From contig JAZNWU010000036.1 of NCBI GenBank assembly GCA_045593555.1, forward strand, positions 1 to 32,434: DNA of 32,434 bases. Direction: 5' to 3'. This stretch comes from Fimenecus sp045593555 (lineage in GTDB: Bacteria; Bacillota; Clostridia; Oscillospirales; Acutalibacteraceae). The notes under the pieces were generated by a model that was not told where the DNA came from, searched no databases, and saw nothing but the letters and a program-made list of their open reading frames with translations. Below, piece after piece: positions 1 through 7,937 of the stretch (the stretch's first letter is position 1; every line of letters starts with the position of its first letter). Both the position numbers and the translations under genes were made by a program.

Positions 1-140
1 CTGCGAAGCAGACTGATGAGGTGTAGGTTGCTTCAGCAATCGTTAATAATCATAATAAAACTACTTTTCCACCTCATCCGTCACCTGCGGTGACACCTTC
101 CCCTCAAGGGGAAGGCAATATCCCGACAAATTATAATTTG
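1..140. repeat. MITE-like element, right part (interior type B), cut by window edge
   Basis: The window opens inside a palindromic element. Its interior (stem GTCACC-tgc-GGTGAC near 79-93, and CCCCTCAAGGGG near 100-113) matches the element at 26481-26728, which has the same order of blocks starting with CTGCGAAGCAG. The right end at 121-140 is an inverted copy of the terminal sequence CAAATTATAATTTGTCGGG seen at the ends of other elements in this window. The left end lies outside the window. No coding function is supported. Confidence 0.75.
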
Positions 141-151
141 TATGTGAAAAG

Positions 152-177
152 GCAGGCATGGAAGCCTGCCACTACGC
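152..177. repeat. 26-bp hairpin repeat (GCAGGC element), copy 1
   Basis: This is a short hairpin of the form GCAGGCnTGGAAGCCTGC followed by CACTACGC. Near-identical copies lie at 5801-5826 and 26800-26825. On the minus strand the stem is followed by CTTTTC, and it lies about 30 bp past the stop codon of the minus-strand nucleotidase gene, so it may serve as a weak transcript end for that operon. That role is inference. Confidence 0.75.
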
Positions 178-207
178 ATTTTGCACTTTGCGTTTTGCAT
201 TTTGCAC

Positions 208-795
208 TTATTTTTTCATCTGGTCTAATGTTTTGTGGAAAGATGGGAGGAATTCTTCGGCGAAGATTTTAACTTCTTCCAGTTCACTTTTTTCAATGGA
301 CTTCAAAAGTCTTTCTTCGGCTTCACAGAATTCGCTGCTGCCTGCTTTTCTTTCCTCAACACATTTGAGATAACCGCTTATTTTATCTGCTGCCTTGACT
401 AATTTCCATAGTTCTTTATCTTCGTTTTTCTTCTTAAAAAGAGGTTCGTAAGATGGAAGTAAGTCTTCAGGGAGCATCCCGAGGAGTTGCTTTGATGCAT
501 TCTTTTCAACTGCCTTGTATGCCTCTTTTGTTTCTTTGCTGTAATATTTGACAGGAGTCGGCAAGTCGCCCGTGATAATTTCAGGTGTGTCGTGATAAAG
601 CCCTAAAAGAGATGCTCTTTCACAGTTGTATTCCTTGCCTAAACGATGATTTCCGATTGCTGCAAGTGCATAACAAAGCTGTGCCACTTCAGCAGAATGT
701 TCACTCAAAGTTTCATATCTTGTATTTCGCATCAATGCCCAACGATTTATGTATTTGGTGCGGGATGTGAAAGCAAAAAAGTCATTTTTACCCAT
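208..795 (-). CDS. YfbR-like HD-domain 5'-deoxynucleotidase
   Basis: This 195-residue protein carries the HD phosphohydrolase signature. His33 lies in SEHSAEV, the His68-Asp69 pair in LYHDTPE, and a late Asp137 in KAADKIS. The block DTPEIITGDLPTPVKY is typical of the YfbR family, soluble nucleotidases that remove phosphate from deoxynucleoside 5'-monophosphates. It is the last gene of a minus-strand cluster and its start overlaps the stop of the dCMP deaminase gene by one base, so the two are likely translationally coupled. Both act on dNMP pools, which fits a joint role in deoxynucleotide balance. The family call is firm; the exact substrate is inferred. Confidence 0.88.
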   Translation of the reverse strand: MGKNDFFAFTSRTKYINRWALMRNTRYETLSEHSAEVAQLCYALAAIGNHRLGKEYNCERASLLGLYHDTPEIITGDLPTPVKYYSKETKEAYKAVEKNASKQLLGMLPEDLLPSYEPLFKKKNEDKELWKLVKAADKISGYLKCVEERKAGSSEFCEAEERLLKSIEKSELEEVKIFAEEFLPSFHKTLDQMKK

Positions 796-1292
796 CAGAT
801 GTCCTCTTCTCTGAAACTAACTTTCAATTCATCACGGCTAAGCTTGATTTTTGTATATTTAACACCTGCAGCATCAAACATTCTGCGTGAAACACGATTG
901 CCCACTGTGTCTTTGTATTTGTCAGAAATATAAACAACTTCTTTGATACCACTCTGGATAATTGCTTTTGCACATTCGTTACATGGGAAAAGTGCAACAT
1001 AAATCTTGCATCCGTTCAGGTTTCTGCCACCATTGTTAAGAATTGCATTGAGTTCAGCGTGACAAACATAAGGATATTTTGTGTCGAATTCGTCACCACT
1101 TCTGTCCCAAGGAAATTCGTCGTCATTACAACCGTGTGGGAAACCGTTGTAACCTACTGACATAATTTTGTTGTTATCGTCAACAATACAAGCACCAACT
1201 TGTGTGTTCGGGTCTTTACTTCTGTATGAAGAAAGCAAAGCAATACCCATAAAATATTCATCCCAGCTGATATAATCTTCTCTTTTAGCCAT
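795..1292 (-). CDS. dCMP deaminase (ComEB-like)
   Basis: This 165-residue enzyme of the cytidine/deoxycytidylate deaminase fold should convert dCMP to dUMP for thymidylate synthesis. The zinc site is complete: His78-Ala-Glu80 (HAE, with the proton-shuttle Glu) and Cys104/Cys107 in PCNEC. The N-terminal SWDEYFMGIA and the DPNTQVGA block are typical of bacterial dCMP deaminases, and the length is normal. It lies 2 bp after rarA and overlaps the next nucleotidase gene by one base. The ribosome binding site is weak (GGGTG), consistent with coupling to rarA translation. Confidence 0.93.
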   Translation of the reverse strand: MAKREDYISWDEYFMGIALLSSYRSKDPNTQVGACIVDDNNKIMSVGYNGFPHGCNDDEFPWDRSGDEFDTKYPYVCHAELNAILNNGGRNLNGCKIYVALFPCNECAKAIIQSGIKEVVYISDKYKDTVGNRVSRRMFDAAGVKYTKIKLSRDELKVSFREEDI

Positions 1293-1294
1293 TT

Positions 1295-2560
1295 TTATTC
1301 ACCCTTAATCCTTTTCCAATATTCTTTTGCTGCTTGTTCGGTTTTGTTGTCACCGAACTCGTAGTATTTTTTGTTTTTTATAGCATCCGGCAGATACTGT
1401 TGCTGTACCCAATGGTTAGGATACATATGAGGATAGAGATAATTCTGTCCTTTAACCTCGGCATCTTCACCGTCAAAATGCTTATTCTGTAACTGCCTTG
1501 GAATTTTACCGTAATTGCCTTTTCGCACATCATCAAGTGCTGCAAAAATTCCGTCGTGACCTGTAACTGATTTCGGACTTGTTGCAACTAAAACAACTGC
1601 ATCACCAAGTGGAATAGCAGCTTCAGGAAGTCCTACCTGCATTGCAATATCACAAGCAGCCTTTACAATAGGCAAAATTTGTGGATAGGCAAGTCCCACA
1701 TCTTCACTGGCACAAACCAGAAGTCTGCGGATTGCAGAAATCATATCTCCTGCTTCAAGAAGTCTTGCTAAATAATGAAGTGCAGCATCAGGGTCACTGC
1801 CACGCATACTCTTCTGATATGCAGAGAGAATGTCGTAATGCTCATCACCGAATTTGTCATATCGGAATGTGTTTTTCATTGTAAGGCTACCTGCATTTTC
1901 AAGTGTGATAACTCTCTTGTTATCGGTAACACTTGCAGAAAGGACACAAAGTTCTACAAAATTCAAGGACTTTCGCACATCACCACCACAGGCAGTTGCG
2001 ATATGCTCACAAACACCGTCTTCAATTTCTAATTTTATACCGGTTTCATTTTCAAGAAATTCAAAACCTCGTCTGATGTTAGGGATAACATCTTCAGGTG
2101 TAACTGACTTGAATTCAAAAACAGTACAACGGGAAAGCACAGCAGAGTAAATGTAGAAATACGGATTTTCGGTAGTTGATGCAATAAGTGTAATCTGACC
2201 ACTTTCAATGTATTCAAGCAAACTCTGTTGCTGTTTTTTATTGAAATACTGAATTTCGTCAAGGTAGAGTAAAATGCCGTTTGGTGCAGCAAATGTGTCA
2301 AGTTCACTGACAATTGCCTTAATGTCGGCTGTGCTTGCATTTGTACCATTGATATGGTGCAATTTGCGATTTGTGTTTTTCGCAATAATTCGTGCAAGAG
2401 TTGTCTTGCCTGTACCTGACGGACCGTAAAATATTAAATTCGGAAGATAGCCTGACTCAACAATGTTTCGTAAAGGCATATTTTCACCTAAAAGGTGACG
2501 CTGTCCGACCATATCGTCAATGGTCTGTGGACGAAGTCTGTCTGCTAAAGGTGTTGACAT
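1295..2560 (-). CDS. rarA: RarA/MgsA replication-associated AAA+ ATPase
   Basis: This 421-residue AAA+ protein of the RarA (MgsA/WRNIP1) family acts at stalled replication forks. Walker A is GPSGTGKT at residues 46-53, Walker B is LLYLDEIQ around 97-104, and sensor 1 lies in STTENPYF near 128-135. A probable arginine finger lies in SAVLSRC near 144. The C-terminal part contains the family blocks SMRGSDPDAALHYLARLLEAG and KYPHMYPNHW-like YLYPHMYPNHWV, typical of the tetramerisation region. It sits between the HAD phosphatase gene (4 bp upstream) and the dCMP deaminase gene (2 bp downstream). The LexA-like site upstream of the operon would fit damage-linked expression, but that is inference. 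Confidence 0.95.
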   Translation of the reverse strand: MSTPLADRLRPQTIDDMVGQRHLLGENMPLRNIVESGYLPNLIFYGPSGTGKTTLARIIAKNTNRKLHHINGTNASTADIKAIVSELDTFAAPNGILLYLDEIQYFNKKQQQSLLEYIESGQITLIASTTENPYFYIYSAVLSRCTVFEFKSVTPEDVIPNIRRGFEFLENETGIKLEIEDGVCEHIATACGGDVRKSLNFVELCVLSASVTDNKRVITLENAGSLTMKNTFRYDKFGDEHYDILSAYQKSMRGSDPDAALHYLARLLEAGDMISAIRRLLVCASEDVGLAYPQILPIVKAACDIAMQVGLPEAAIPLGDAVVLVATSPKSVTGHDGIFAALDDVRKGNYGKIPRQLQNKHFDGEDAEVKGQNYLYPHMYPNHWVQQQYLPDAIKNKKYYEFGDNKTEQAAKEYWKRIKGE

Positions 2561-2564
2561 ATTC

Positions 2565-3212
2565 TCACTTCACTATATCTAAAATTTTTTCTGCTGTATC
2601 AACTATATATTCGGCATTATATTCCTTGAAATCTTCAAGTGTGCCGAAGCCATAAGTAACTGCAAGGCAAGGGATTCCAACCTGATGTGCACCCTCAATG
2701 TCGAATTTTGTATCGCCGACCATAAGAGTATTTTCAAGGCTTGCACCGATGTTTTTCATAGCATTTTGGATAACCGTTGCTTTGCTTTCGCTTGTGTTGT
2801 CAAACTCTGTACCACCAAGAAAATCAAAATACTTTTTAATATCAAGATTTTCACAAATCTGGTCAACAAAGTGTAAAGGCTTTGAGGATGCTGTTGCAAG
2901 AATATAGCCTTGTTCTTTAAGCACTTTTAAGGTTTCGGAAATACCATCATAAAGACAACTTTCAAGATAGCCGATTTTACGGTATCTTTCACGATACTTG
3001 TCGGTCATTTCCCAAGCGTGCTTGTCATCGAAACCACAAAATACAGTAAAGCTGTGATAAAGTGGTGGGCCGATAAATTTTTTTAGCAAATCTGCTGACG
3101 GAGTTCCGTGACCGTAGCTTTCAAAAGCATAGGTAAGGCTTTTGAAAATTCCTTCTGATGAGTCGGTGAGTGTTCCGTCGAAATCGAATAAAATATATTT
3201 GTACTTACTCAT
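2565..3212 (-). CDS. HAD-family phosphatase, phosphoglycolate phosphatase-like
   Basis: This 215-residue HAD hydrolase has all four motifs. The nucleophile motif FDFDGTLTDS carries Asp10 and Asp12. Motif II lies in LATASSKP, a conserved Lys in SESKAT, and the acidic motif in MVGDTKFDIEGA. The helical cap between motifs I and II and the overall length match the Gph/PpaX subgroup. The substrate cannot be read from sequence; 2-phosphoglycolate or pyrophosphate are the usual ones. Its start overlaps the preceding epimerase-like gene by 8 bp, indicating an operon. Confidence 0.85.
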   Translation of the reverse strand: MSKYKYILFDFDGTLTDSSEGIFKSLTYAFESYGHGTPSADLLKKFIGPPLYHSFTVFCGFDDKHAWEMTDKYRERYRKIGYLESCLYDGISETLKVLKEQGYILATASSKPLHFVDQICENLDIKKYFDFLGGTEFDNTSESKATVIQNAMKNIGASLENTLMVGDTKFDIEGAHQVGIPCLAVTYGFGTLEDFKEYNAEYIVDTAEKILDIVK

Positions 3213-4050
3213 TGATAATTATTTCATACTCCTTGTGCCATGCTTCGTTAATTTCCAAAGAATTAGTCCATTCTCTTTCTGTAATATCACCGTCGAAATC
3301 TGCTCCGTCACATCTTCCGTACCAAGGTTCAATGCATACGAATGGTGCATTTTTCTTTGTAGGTGACCAGATGCCGAAAAGTGGTGCATCAAATTTAACT
3401 GTCAGGTAATTTTTACCATTGTCGATAAGTGAAACTTCAGTTACATTGCTGTTTTCTATGATAAGTGCATCTTTGTCAAAAATACTGTCGTGAAGAACAA
3501 AGCTGCTTTCAACATCATATTTCGCAGGAGTATAAAGTCCGTCGGAGTTGACAAGGCTATATTTAAGATTTTCACCATTCATTGAAAGAACAGTTTTGCT
3601 TTTTTCACAGTAAAAAGCAGGATGAGCACCGATTGAGAAATAAATTGTTTTGTCGTCTGTGTTCTTAACATCCCAACCAACGATTATTTTGTTATCTTTA
3701 AGCTCAAATGAACAGATAAGACGGAAATTGAATGGATAAATTTCAAGAGTAGTTTCGTTGCTTGTCATTTCAAAAACAAGATTATTTTCTGTTTGTTCAA
3801 TAAGAGAAAATTCACTATCTCTTGCAAAACCGTGCTGACCGAGTGAATACTCTTTTCCGTTATATGTGGTTTTACCGTTCTTGTATTTTCCTACAACAGG
3901 GAAAAGCACAGGACTTTTTCTGCCCCAAAAGTCTGGGTTGCCTTGCCAAAGCATCTCTTTATTTTCATTTTTATTAAAAATTGAAGAAAGCTCCGCACCG
4001 TGAGTATCAACGGATATTTTTAAAAAATCGTTTTCCAAATTGTAAATCAT
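3205..4050 (-). CDS. Aldose 1-epimerase family protein (LacX-like)
   Basis: This 281-residue protein has the galactose mutarotase-like beta-sandwich pattern. The blocks GQHGFARDSEF and IGAHPAFYC hold the expected active-site histidines, and CIEPWYGRCDG near the C-terminus holds the catalytic-type Glu. The family interconverts hexose anomers or binds sugar phosphates; LacX-like members lack a firmly known substrate. It is the first gene of the minus-strand operon, with GGAG upstream of the ATG and a strong promoter ending about 32 bp before the start. It has no obvious functional link to the DNA-maintenance genes downstream. Confidence 0.87.
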   Translation of the reverse strand: MIYNLENDFLKISVDTHGAELSSIFNKNENKEMLWQGNPDFWGRKSPVLFPVVGKYKNGKTTYNGKEYSLGQHGFARDSEFSLIEQTENNLVFEMTSNETTLEIYPFNFRLICSFELKDNKIIVGWDVKNTDDKTIYFSIGAHPAFYCEKSKTVLSMNGENLKYSLVNSDGLYTPAKYDVESSFVLHDSIFDKDALIIENSNVTEVSLIDNGKNYLTVKFDAPLFGIWSPTKKNAPFVCIEPWYGRCDGADFDGDITEREWTNSLEINEAWHKEYEIIINE

Positions 4051-4081
4051 AATAAGTACTCCTACAAAATATATCGTGTTA

Positions 4082-4110
4082 ATTATACATTATTTTTTTA
4101 TAATAGTCAA
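4082..4110 (-). promoter_or_regulatory. Sigma-A-type promoter for the minus-strand operon
   Basis: Read on the minus strand, TTGACT (4110-4105) and TATAAT (4087-4082) are separated by exactly 17 bp. This is a near-consensus housekeeping promoter facing the epimerase, phosphatase, rarA, deaminase and nucleotidase genes. Transcription would start near 4075. Confidence 0.85.
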
Positions 4111-4118
4111 CCAATTCA

Positions 4119-4132
4119 AGAACATTTGTTCG
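4119..4132. promoter_or_regulatory. LexA (SOS box)-like dyad
   Basis: The 12-bp dyad GAACATTTGTTC at 4120-4131, followed by G, resembles the Gram-positive LexA operator consensus CGAACRNRYGTTCG. Both half sites match exactly; the outer 5' C and one centre position do not. It lies about 9 bp upstream of the -35 box of the promoter driving rarA. It is a candidate only, because an 8-base half-site match can occur by chance. Confidence 0.4.
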
Positions 4133-4174
4133 TTTATTTTTTTAAAAAATATAATAAAAAATTGCAAAATACTC

Positions 4175-4203
4175 TTTTAATTTCTGATTATTTGTGTTAT
4201 ACT
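4175..4203 (+). promoter_or_regulatory. Probable murA promoter (extended -10)
   Basis: TATACT at 4198-4203 is preceded by TGT, giving an extended -10. A weak TTTTAA lies at the -35 distance (4175-4180). This would leave a leader of about 130 nt before murA. I see no recognisable riboswitch fold in that leader. Confidence 0.5.
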
Positions 4204-4339
4204 ATTAAAGGCTTTTGAGCACATTCTTGAAATTGTGTTTTTACAGCCGATTTTACAGTTTTTTTCACTATATATTGTGTTAATTGATTTTTAGATTGTT
4301 TTCTTGTAATATATTTGGTTTTTTGGGAGGGAAGAGTCC

Positions 4340-5632
4340 TTGGAAAAAATCATAATAAACGGCGGAAAAAGATTGTCCGGTGAAGTGGAAATAAGTGGTG
4401 CAAAGAACGCTGTTGTAGCGATAATTCCGGCGACCATTCTCGCAGAAGGTGTTTGCAGAATTGAGAATATTCCCAATATCAGTGACGTTTCTGCAATGAT
4501 TAAAATATTACGCCATCTTGGCGCTGAAATAAAAATGATAAATAAAAGTACAATTGAGATTGATACATCTCATATCCGTTCAAATATCGTTGAACACGAT
4601 TTGTCAAAGCTTATGCGTGCTTCATACTACTTTATCGGTGTGCTTTTAGGTCGTTTTAATCACGCAAAGGTTGCAATGCCTGGTGGATGTCAGTTTGGTG
4701 TTCGTCCTATTGACCAGCATATCAAAGGCTTCGAGGCTATAGGCGCTTCTGTATCAATGGAAGAAAATGCAATGGTTGATGTTAAGGCAGAAAATCTTCT
4801 GGGTGCATCAGTTTACTTTGATGTTGTTTCAGTTGGTGCTACTATTAATCTTATGTTGGCTGCAGTTAAGGCAAAGGGTCTTACAGTTATTGAAAACGCT
4901 GCAAAAGAGCCTCATATTGTTGACCTTGCAAACTTTTTGAACTCTATGGGTGCTGATGTCCGTGGTGCAGGTACTGATGTTATCAAAATTCGTGGTGTGG
5001 ACAAGCTTCACGGTTGCGAATATGCAATAATTCCTGACCAGATTGAGGCAGGAACATATATGGTTGCAGCTGCTGCAACTCAGGGTGATGTACTTATTAA
5101 GAATGTTATTCCGAAGCACCTTGAGTCAATTACTGCAAAGTTAATTGAATGTGGTGTGATTGTTGAAGAATATGACGATTCTGTTCGTATTTTCTCTGAT
5201 TGCAGACCTAATCATTGTAGCGTAAAGACTATGCCACATCCGGGTTTCCCAACTGATATGCAACCTCAGTTCTCTGTTCTTCTTTCAATTGCAAGAGGTA
5301 ACAGTATGGTTTCTGAAAGTGTCTGGGATAATCGTTTCCGTTATATCGAACAGCTTATGAGAATGGGTGCAAAGGTTACTGTTGACGGTAAGTCTGCATT
5401 TATCGAGGGTGTTGACGGACTTAAAGGAGCTCCTGTTGTGGCTAATGACCTTCGTGCAGGTGCTGCAATGGTTATTGCAGGTCTTGTGGCAAGTGGCACA
5501 ACCGAAATTGAAGAAATTCACCATATTCAGCGTGGATATGATAACATAATCGAAAAATTACGTAGCTTGGGTGCGGATATCGAATTGAGAAACAGTCCTG
5601 ATGACGAAAAAACCGTATTAAGCGTAGGCTAA
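4340..5632 (+). CDS. murA: UDP-N-acetylglucosamine 1-carboxyvinyltransferase MurA
   Basis: This 430-residue enzyme catalyses the first committed step of peptidoglycan synthesis: transfer of enolpyruvate from PEP to UDP-GlcNAc in the cytoplasm. Lys22-Asn23 (SGAKNA) and the catalytic Cys117 in MPGGCQFGVRP are present. Cys, rather than Asp, at this position is the form expected to be fosfomycin-sensitive. PHPGFPTDMQPQ is the family substrate block. The start is TTG at 4340, chosen because GGGAGG lies 9 nt upstream and the protein then begins with the standard MEKIIINGG. The gene stands alone, with its own promoter and a strong terminator. Confidence 0.96.
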   Translation: MEKIIINGGKRLSGEVEISGAKNAVVAIIPATILAEGVCRIENIPNISDVSAMIKILRHLGAEIKMINKSTIEIDTSHIRSNIVEHDLSKLMRASYYFIGVLLGRFNHAKVAMPGGCQFGVRPIDQHIKGFEAIGASVSMEENAMVDVKAENLLGASVYFDVVSVGATINLMLAAVKAKGLTVIENAAKEPHIVDLANFLNSMGADVRGAGTDVIKIRGVDKLHGCEYAIIPDQIEAGTYMVAAAATQGDVLIKNVIPKHLESITAKLIECGVIVEEYDDSVRIFSDCRPNHCSVKTMPHPGFPTDMQPQFSVLLSIARGNSMVSESVWDNRFRYIEQLMRMGAKVTVDGKSAFIEGVDGLKGAPVVANDLRAGAAMVIAGLVASGTTEIEEIHHIQRGYDNIIEKLRSLGADIELRNSPDDEKTVLSVG

Positions 5633-5643
5633 TCAAAAAATTT

Positions 5644-5671
5644 AAGGACGGTTTAATTACCGTCCTTTTTT
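5644..5671 (+). terminator. Rho-independent terminator after murA
   Basis: An 8-bp stem AAGGACGG / CCGTCCTT with an 8-nt loop is followed by a T run. It begins 11 bp after the murA stop codon. Confidence 0.92.
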
Positions 5672-5694
5672 GATATAAATTAATTGTTTAATGT

Positions 5695-5797
5695 CAAATA
5701 AAATTTGTAGGTCATTCTGAGGAACAAAGTGACGAAGAATCTATGTTGGTTGTAATGTTGTTTTTGTGGAGATTCTTCGCTTGCGCTCAGAATGACA
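5695..5797. repeat. MITE-like element, interior type A, with one terminal repeat
   Basis: The left end CAAATAAAATTTGTAGG (5695-5711) resembles the shared terminal repeat. The core runs from GTCATTCTGAGG to CTCAGAATGACA (5711-5797) with long complementary arms built on GAAGAATCT and AGATTCTTCG. The right terminal repeat is missing; instead the GCAGGC hairpin element follows. Related cores lie at 12733-12820, 15732-15818, 15851-15936 and 22002-22089. Confidence 0.75.
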
Positions 5798-5852
5798 TAT
5801 GCAGGCTTGGAAGCCTGCCACTACGCGGTCGCTTACGCTCAGAATGACATAT
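5777..5852. repeat. GCAGGC hairpin copy 2 flanked by 24-bp direct repeats
   Basis: A 24-bp sequence, the right arm of the type A element, appears at 5777-5800 and again at 5829-5852 with one mismatch. Between the copies lie 28 bp holding the GCAGGC hairpin (5801-5826). The walJ ribosome binding site begins only a few bases further on, so this repeat forms part of the walJ leader or upstream promoter region. Confidence 0.75.
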
Positions 5853-5878
5853 ATAAACAATAATTAGGAGAAATAAAA

Positions 5879-6670
5879 ATGGCGAAATTTTGTCCCTTGT
5901 TTTCATCTTCAACAGGGAATTCAATATATATCGGTGGCGGTGACGACTCAATTCTCATTGATGTGGGTATGAGTGCAAAGCAGACGGAAACTGCTTTGTG
6001 GAATATCGGTGTTGATGCAGATTCAATCCGTAATATTTTCATTACTCACGAACATTCCGACCACACAAAAGGTATTAAAGTCTTTACAAAAAAGCATAAG
6101 TCACGACTCATTATGACTCATGGTACATACGAGGCTCTTGTGAAAACAGATGCACTCGACAATGCAAATGAATGTTCAATAATCACTCCTGATGGTGTGG
6201 ATGTAGGATGTATGCTCATAAAGTCATTTTCAACATCACACGATGCAAAAGAGCCTTGTGGATATACAGTTGAACTTTCAAACGGAAGAAAAATTGCTGT
6301 GGCAACTGACCTTGGCATTATGACGGATACAGTTTTTGATGCTATTAAAGGTGCTGACCTTGTGATGCTTGAGTCAAATCACGATGTCAATATGCTTCAA
6401 TGTGGTGGCTATCCATATATTTTAAAGAGAAGAATTTTAGGTGTGAAAGGTCATCTTTCAAATGATGATTGTGCAAAGACTCTTGCAAAACTCATTAAAA
6501 CAGGGACAACAAGATTCTTTTTAGGTCACTTAAGCCGTGAAAACAATATTCCACAACTTGCTTACCAGACAAGCGTATGTGCTTTGTCTTTGGAAGGTGC
6601 ACAGGAAGATGATGACTATTTTATCAGGGTTGCAAAACCCGTCTGGGATGAAAAGGCGATGATATTATGA
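5879..6670 (+). CDS. walJ: WalJ/YycJ-type metallo-beta-lactamase-fold hydrolase
   Basis: This 263-residue MBL-fold protein has the metal-binding motif HEHSDH at residues 57-62, later histidines in SFSTSHDA and FLGHLSREN, and a conserved Asp in AVATDLG. The N-terminal FCPLFSSSTGNSIYIG is characteristic of the WalJ (YycJ) family, probable nucleases linked to cell division and the WalRK locus. The ATG at 5879 follows AGGAG at good spacing. The gene overlaps rlmH by 4 bp (ATGA). No clear promoter is visible; the upstream region is repeat sequence. Confidence 0.88.
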   Translation: MAKFCPLFSSSTGNSIYIGGGDDSILIDVGMSAKQTETALWNIGVDADSIRNIFITHEHSDHTKGIKVFTKKHKSRLIMTHGTYEALVKTDALDNANECSIITPDGVDVGCMLIKSFSTSHDAKEPCGYTVELSNGRKIAVATDLGIMTDTVFDAIKGADLVMLESNHDVNMLQCGGYPYILKRRILGVKGHLSNDDCAKTLAKLIKTGTTRFFLGHLSRENNIPQLAYQTSVCALSLEGAQEDDDYFIRVAKPVWDEKAMIL

Positions 6671-7149
6671 TGAATGTTCAGCTTATAGTTCTGGGTAAAC
6701 TAAAAGAAAAATATATGAAGGACTTCGCTTCTGAATATGAAAAAAGACTTTCTGCATATTGTAAATTGACGGTTACGGAATTAGAACCCGTAAAGCTTGC
6801 CGATAATCCGTCACAAAGTGAAATTGACAATGCTCTCATGAAAGAAACAAAAATGATAAAGGATAAAATTCCGAAAAATTCATTTGTATTTTCAATGTGC
6901 ATTGAAGGTAAACAGATGTCATCGGAAGAACTTTCACAAAAACTTGAGGATATTGCTGTTTCGGGAAAAAACAGCGTTGTGTTTATAATCGGAAGTTCAT
7001 TCGGACTTTCAAATGAAATAAAACAGATGTCAGATTTCAAATTTTCAATGTCAAAAATGACTTTTCCACATAAATTGGCAAGAATTATGTTGACAGAACA
7101 GATTTACCGTGGCTTTTCCATAAGCAACAACGGTAAATACCATAAATAA
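6667..7149 (+). CDS. rlmH: 23S rRNA (pseudouridine1915-N3)-methyltransferase RlmH
   Basis: This 160-residue protein matches RlmH in length and layout: N-terminal VQLIVLGKLKEKYMKDFASEY, an S-adenosylmethionine pocket around FIIGSSFGLS, then KMTFPHKLARIMLTEQIYRGF and the C-terminal YHK. RlmH methylates pseudouridine 1915 in helix 69 of 23S rRNA. The motif GSSFG differs slightly from the commoner GGPxG form, but the key glycines remain. The gene is coupled to walJ by an ATGA overlap, an association also known in other Firmicutes. Confidence 0.94.
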   Translation: MMNVQLIVLGKLKEKYMKDFASEYEKRLSAYCKLTVTELEPVKLADNPSQSEIDNALMKETKMIKDKIPKNSFVFSMCIEGKQMSSEELSQKLEDIAVSGKNSVVFIIGSSFGLSNEIKQMSDFKFSMSKMTFPHKLARIMLTEQIYRGFSISNNGKYHK

Positions 7150-7241
7150 TTTAAAGAAAAAACAAAAATTGTTATTAATTTGTTAAAAATTGTAGTTTAA
7201 TATTTATACAATGGAAATTATACACAGAGGAGGTTGCTTGT

Positions 7242-7937
7242 ATGCAAAAAGAAAAGATTCTTGTTGTGGATGATGAAAAAAATATTTGTGATTTATTAAG
7301 AATGTACCTTGAAAAAGAGGGATATGCTGTTGTGATGGCACACAACGGTGTTGATGCAGTAAATATGTTTGCATCAGAAAATCCTGACCTTGTTTTGCTT
7401 GATATTATGCTTCCTCAGCTTGACGGATGGCAGGTTTGTCGTGAAATCAGAAAACAGAGTGAAAAGCCTATTATTATGCTTACTGCAAAGGATGAAGTCT
7501 TTGATAAGGTTTTAGGTCTTGAACTTGGTGCTGACGACTATGTTACAAAGCCTTTTGACACAAAGGAAATTGTAGCACGTATCAAGGCTGTTCTTCGTCG
7601 TACATCTGCAGTTAAGGAAACAGATGTTAAGGAAGTTAAATATGATAAGCTTTCAGTTAATCTTACAAATTATGAAATGAAGGTTAATGACGTAGTAGTT
7701 GATACACCACCAAAAGAGCTTGAACTTATTTACTATCTTGCAAGTAATCCTGACAGAGTGTTCACTCGTGACCAGCTTCTTGATGATGTCTGGGGATTTG
7801 ATTACTACGGTGACAGCAGAACAGTTGACGTGCATATTAAACGACTTCGTGATAAGCTTAAAGGTGTTTCAGAGGAATGGGAATTGAGAACAATCTGGAG
7901 CGTCGGCTATAAATTTGAAACTCATGGCAAAAAATAA
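7242..7937 (+). CDS. OmpR/PhoB-family response regulator (WalR/PhoP-like)
   Basis: This 231-residue regulator has a receiver domain with Asp10-Asp11, phospho-acceptor Asp54 (VLLDIMLP), Thr81 and Lys103. A winged-helix DNA-binding domain follows at about 130-228, including TRDQLLDDVWGFDYYGDSRTVDV and SVGYKFE. An ideal GAGGAGG site lies upstream of the ATG. It follows rlmH after a 92-bp AT-rich gap with no terminator; a weak promoter (TTGTTA at 7180, TATACA at 7205, 19-bp spacing) may lie there. It overlaps the kinase gene and so forms a two-component pair with it. The place next to walJ and htrA suggests WalR, but PhoP-like regulators look alike. Confidence 0.92.
   Translation: MQKEKILVVDDEKNICDLLRMYLEKEGYAVVMAHNGVDAVNMFASENPDLVLLDIMLPQLDGWQVCREIRKQSEKPIIMLTAKDEVFDKVLGLELGADDYVTKPFDTKEIVARIKAVLRRTSAVKETDVKEVKYDKLSVNLTNYEMKVNDVVVDTPPKELELIYYLASNPDRVFTRDQLLDDVWGFDYYGDSRTVDVHIKRLRDKLKGVSEEWELRTIWSVGYKFETHGKK

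Noticed and set aside
90..272. Open frames within the left repeat region (also 26642-26875 on the minus strand)
   Set aside because: They are translations of palindromic repeats and show no ribosome binding site or protein-like composition.
4204..4339. Riboswitch or attenuator in the long murA leader
   Set aside because: The region is AT-rich with no recognisable conserved fold, and no terminator hairpin was seen.
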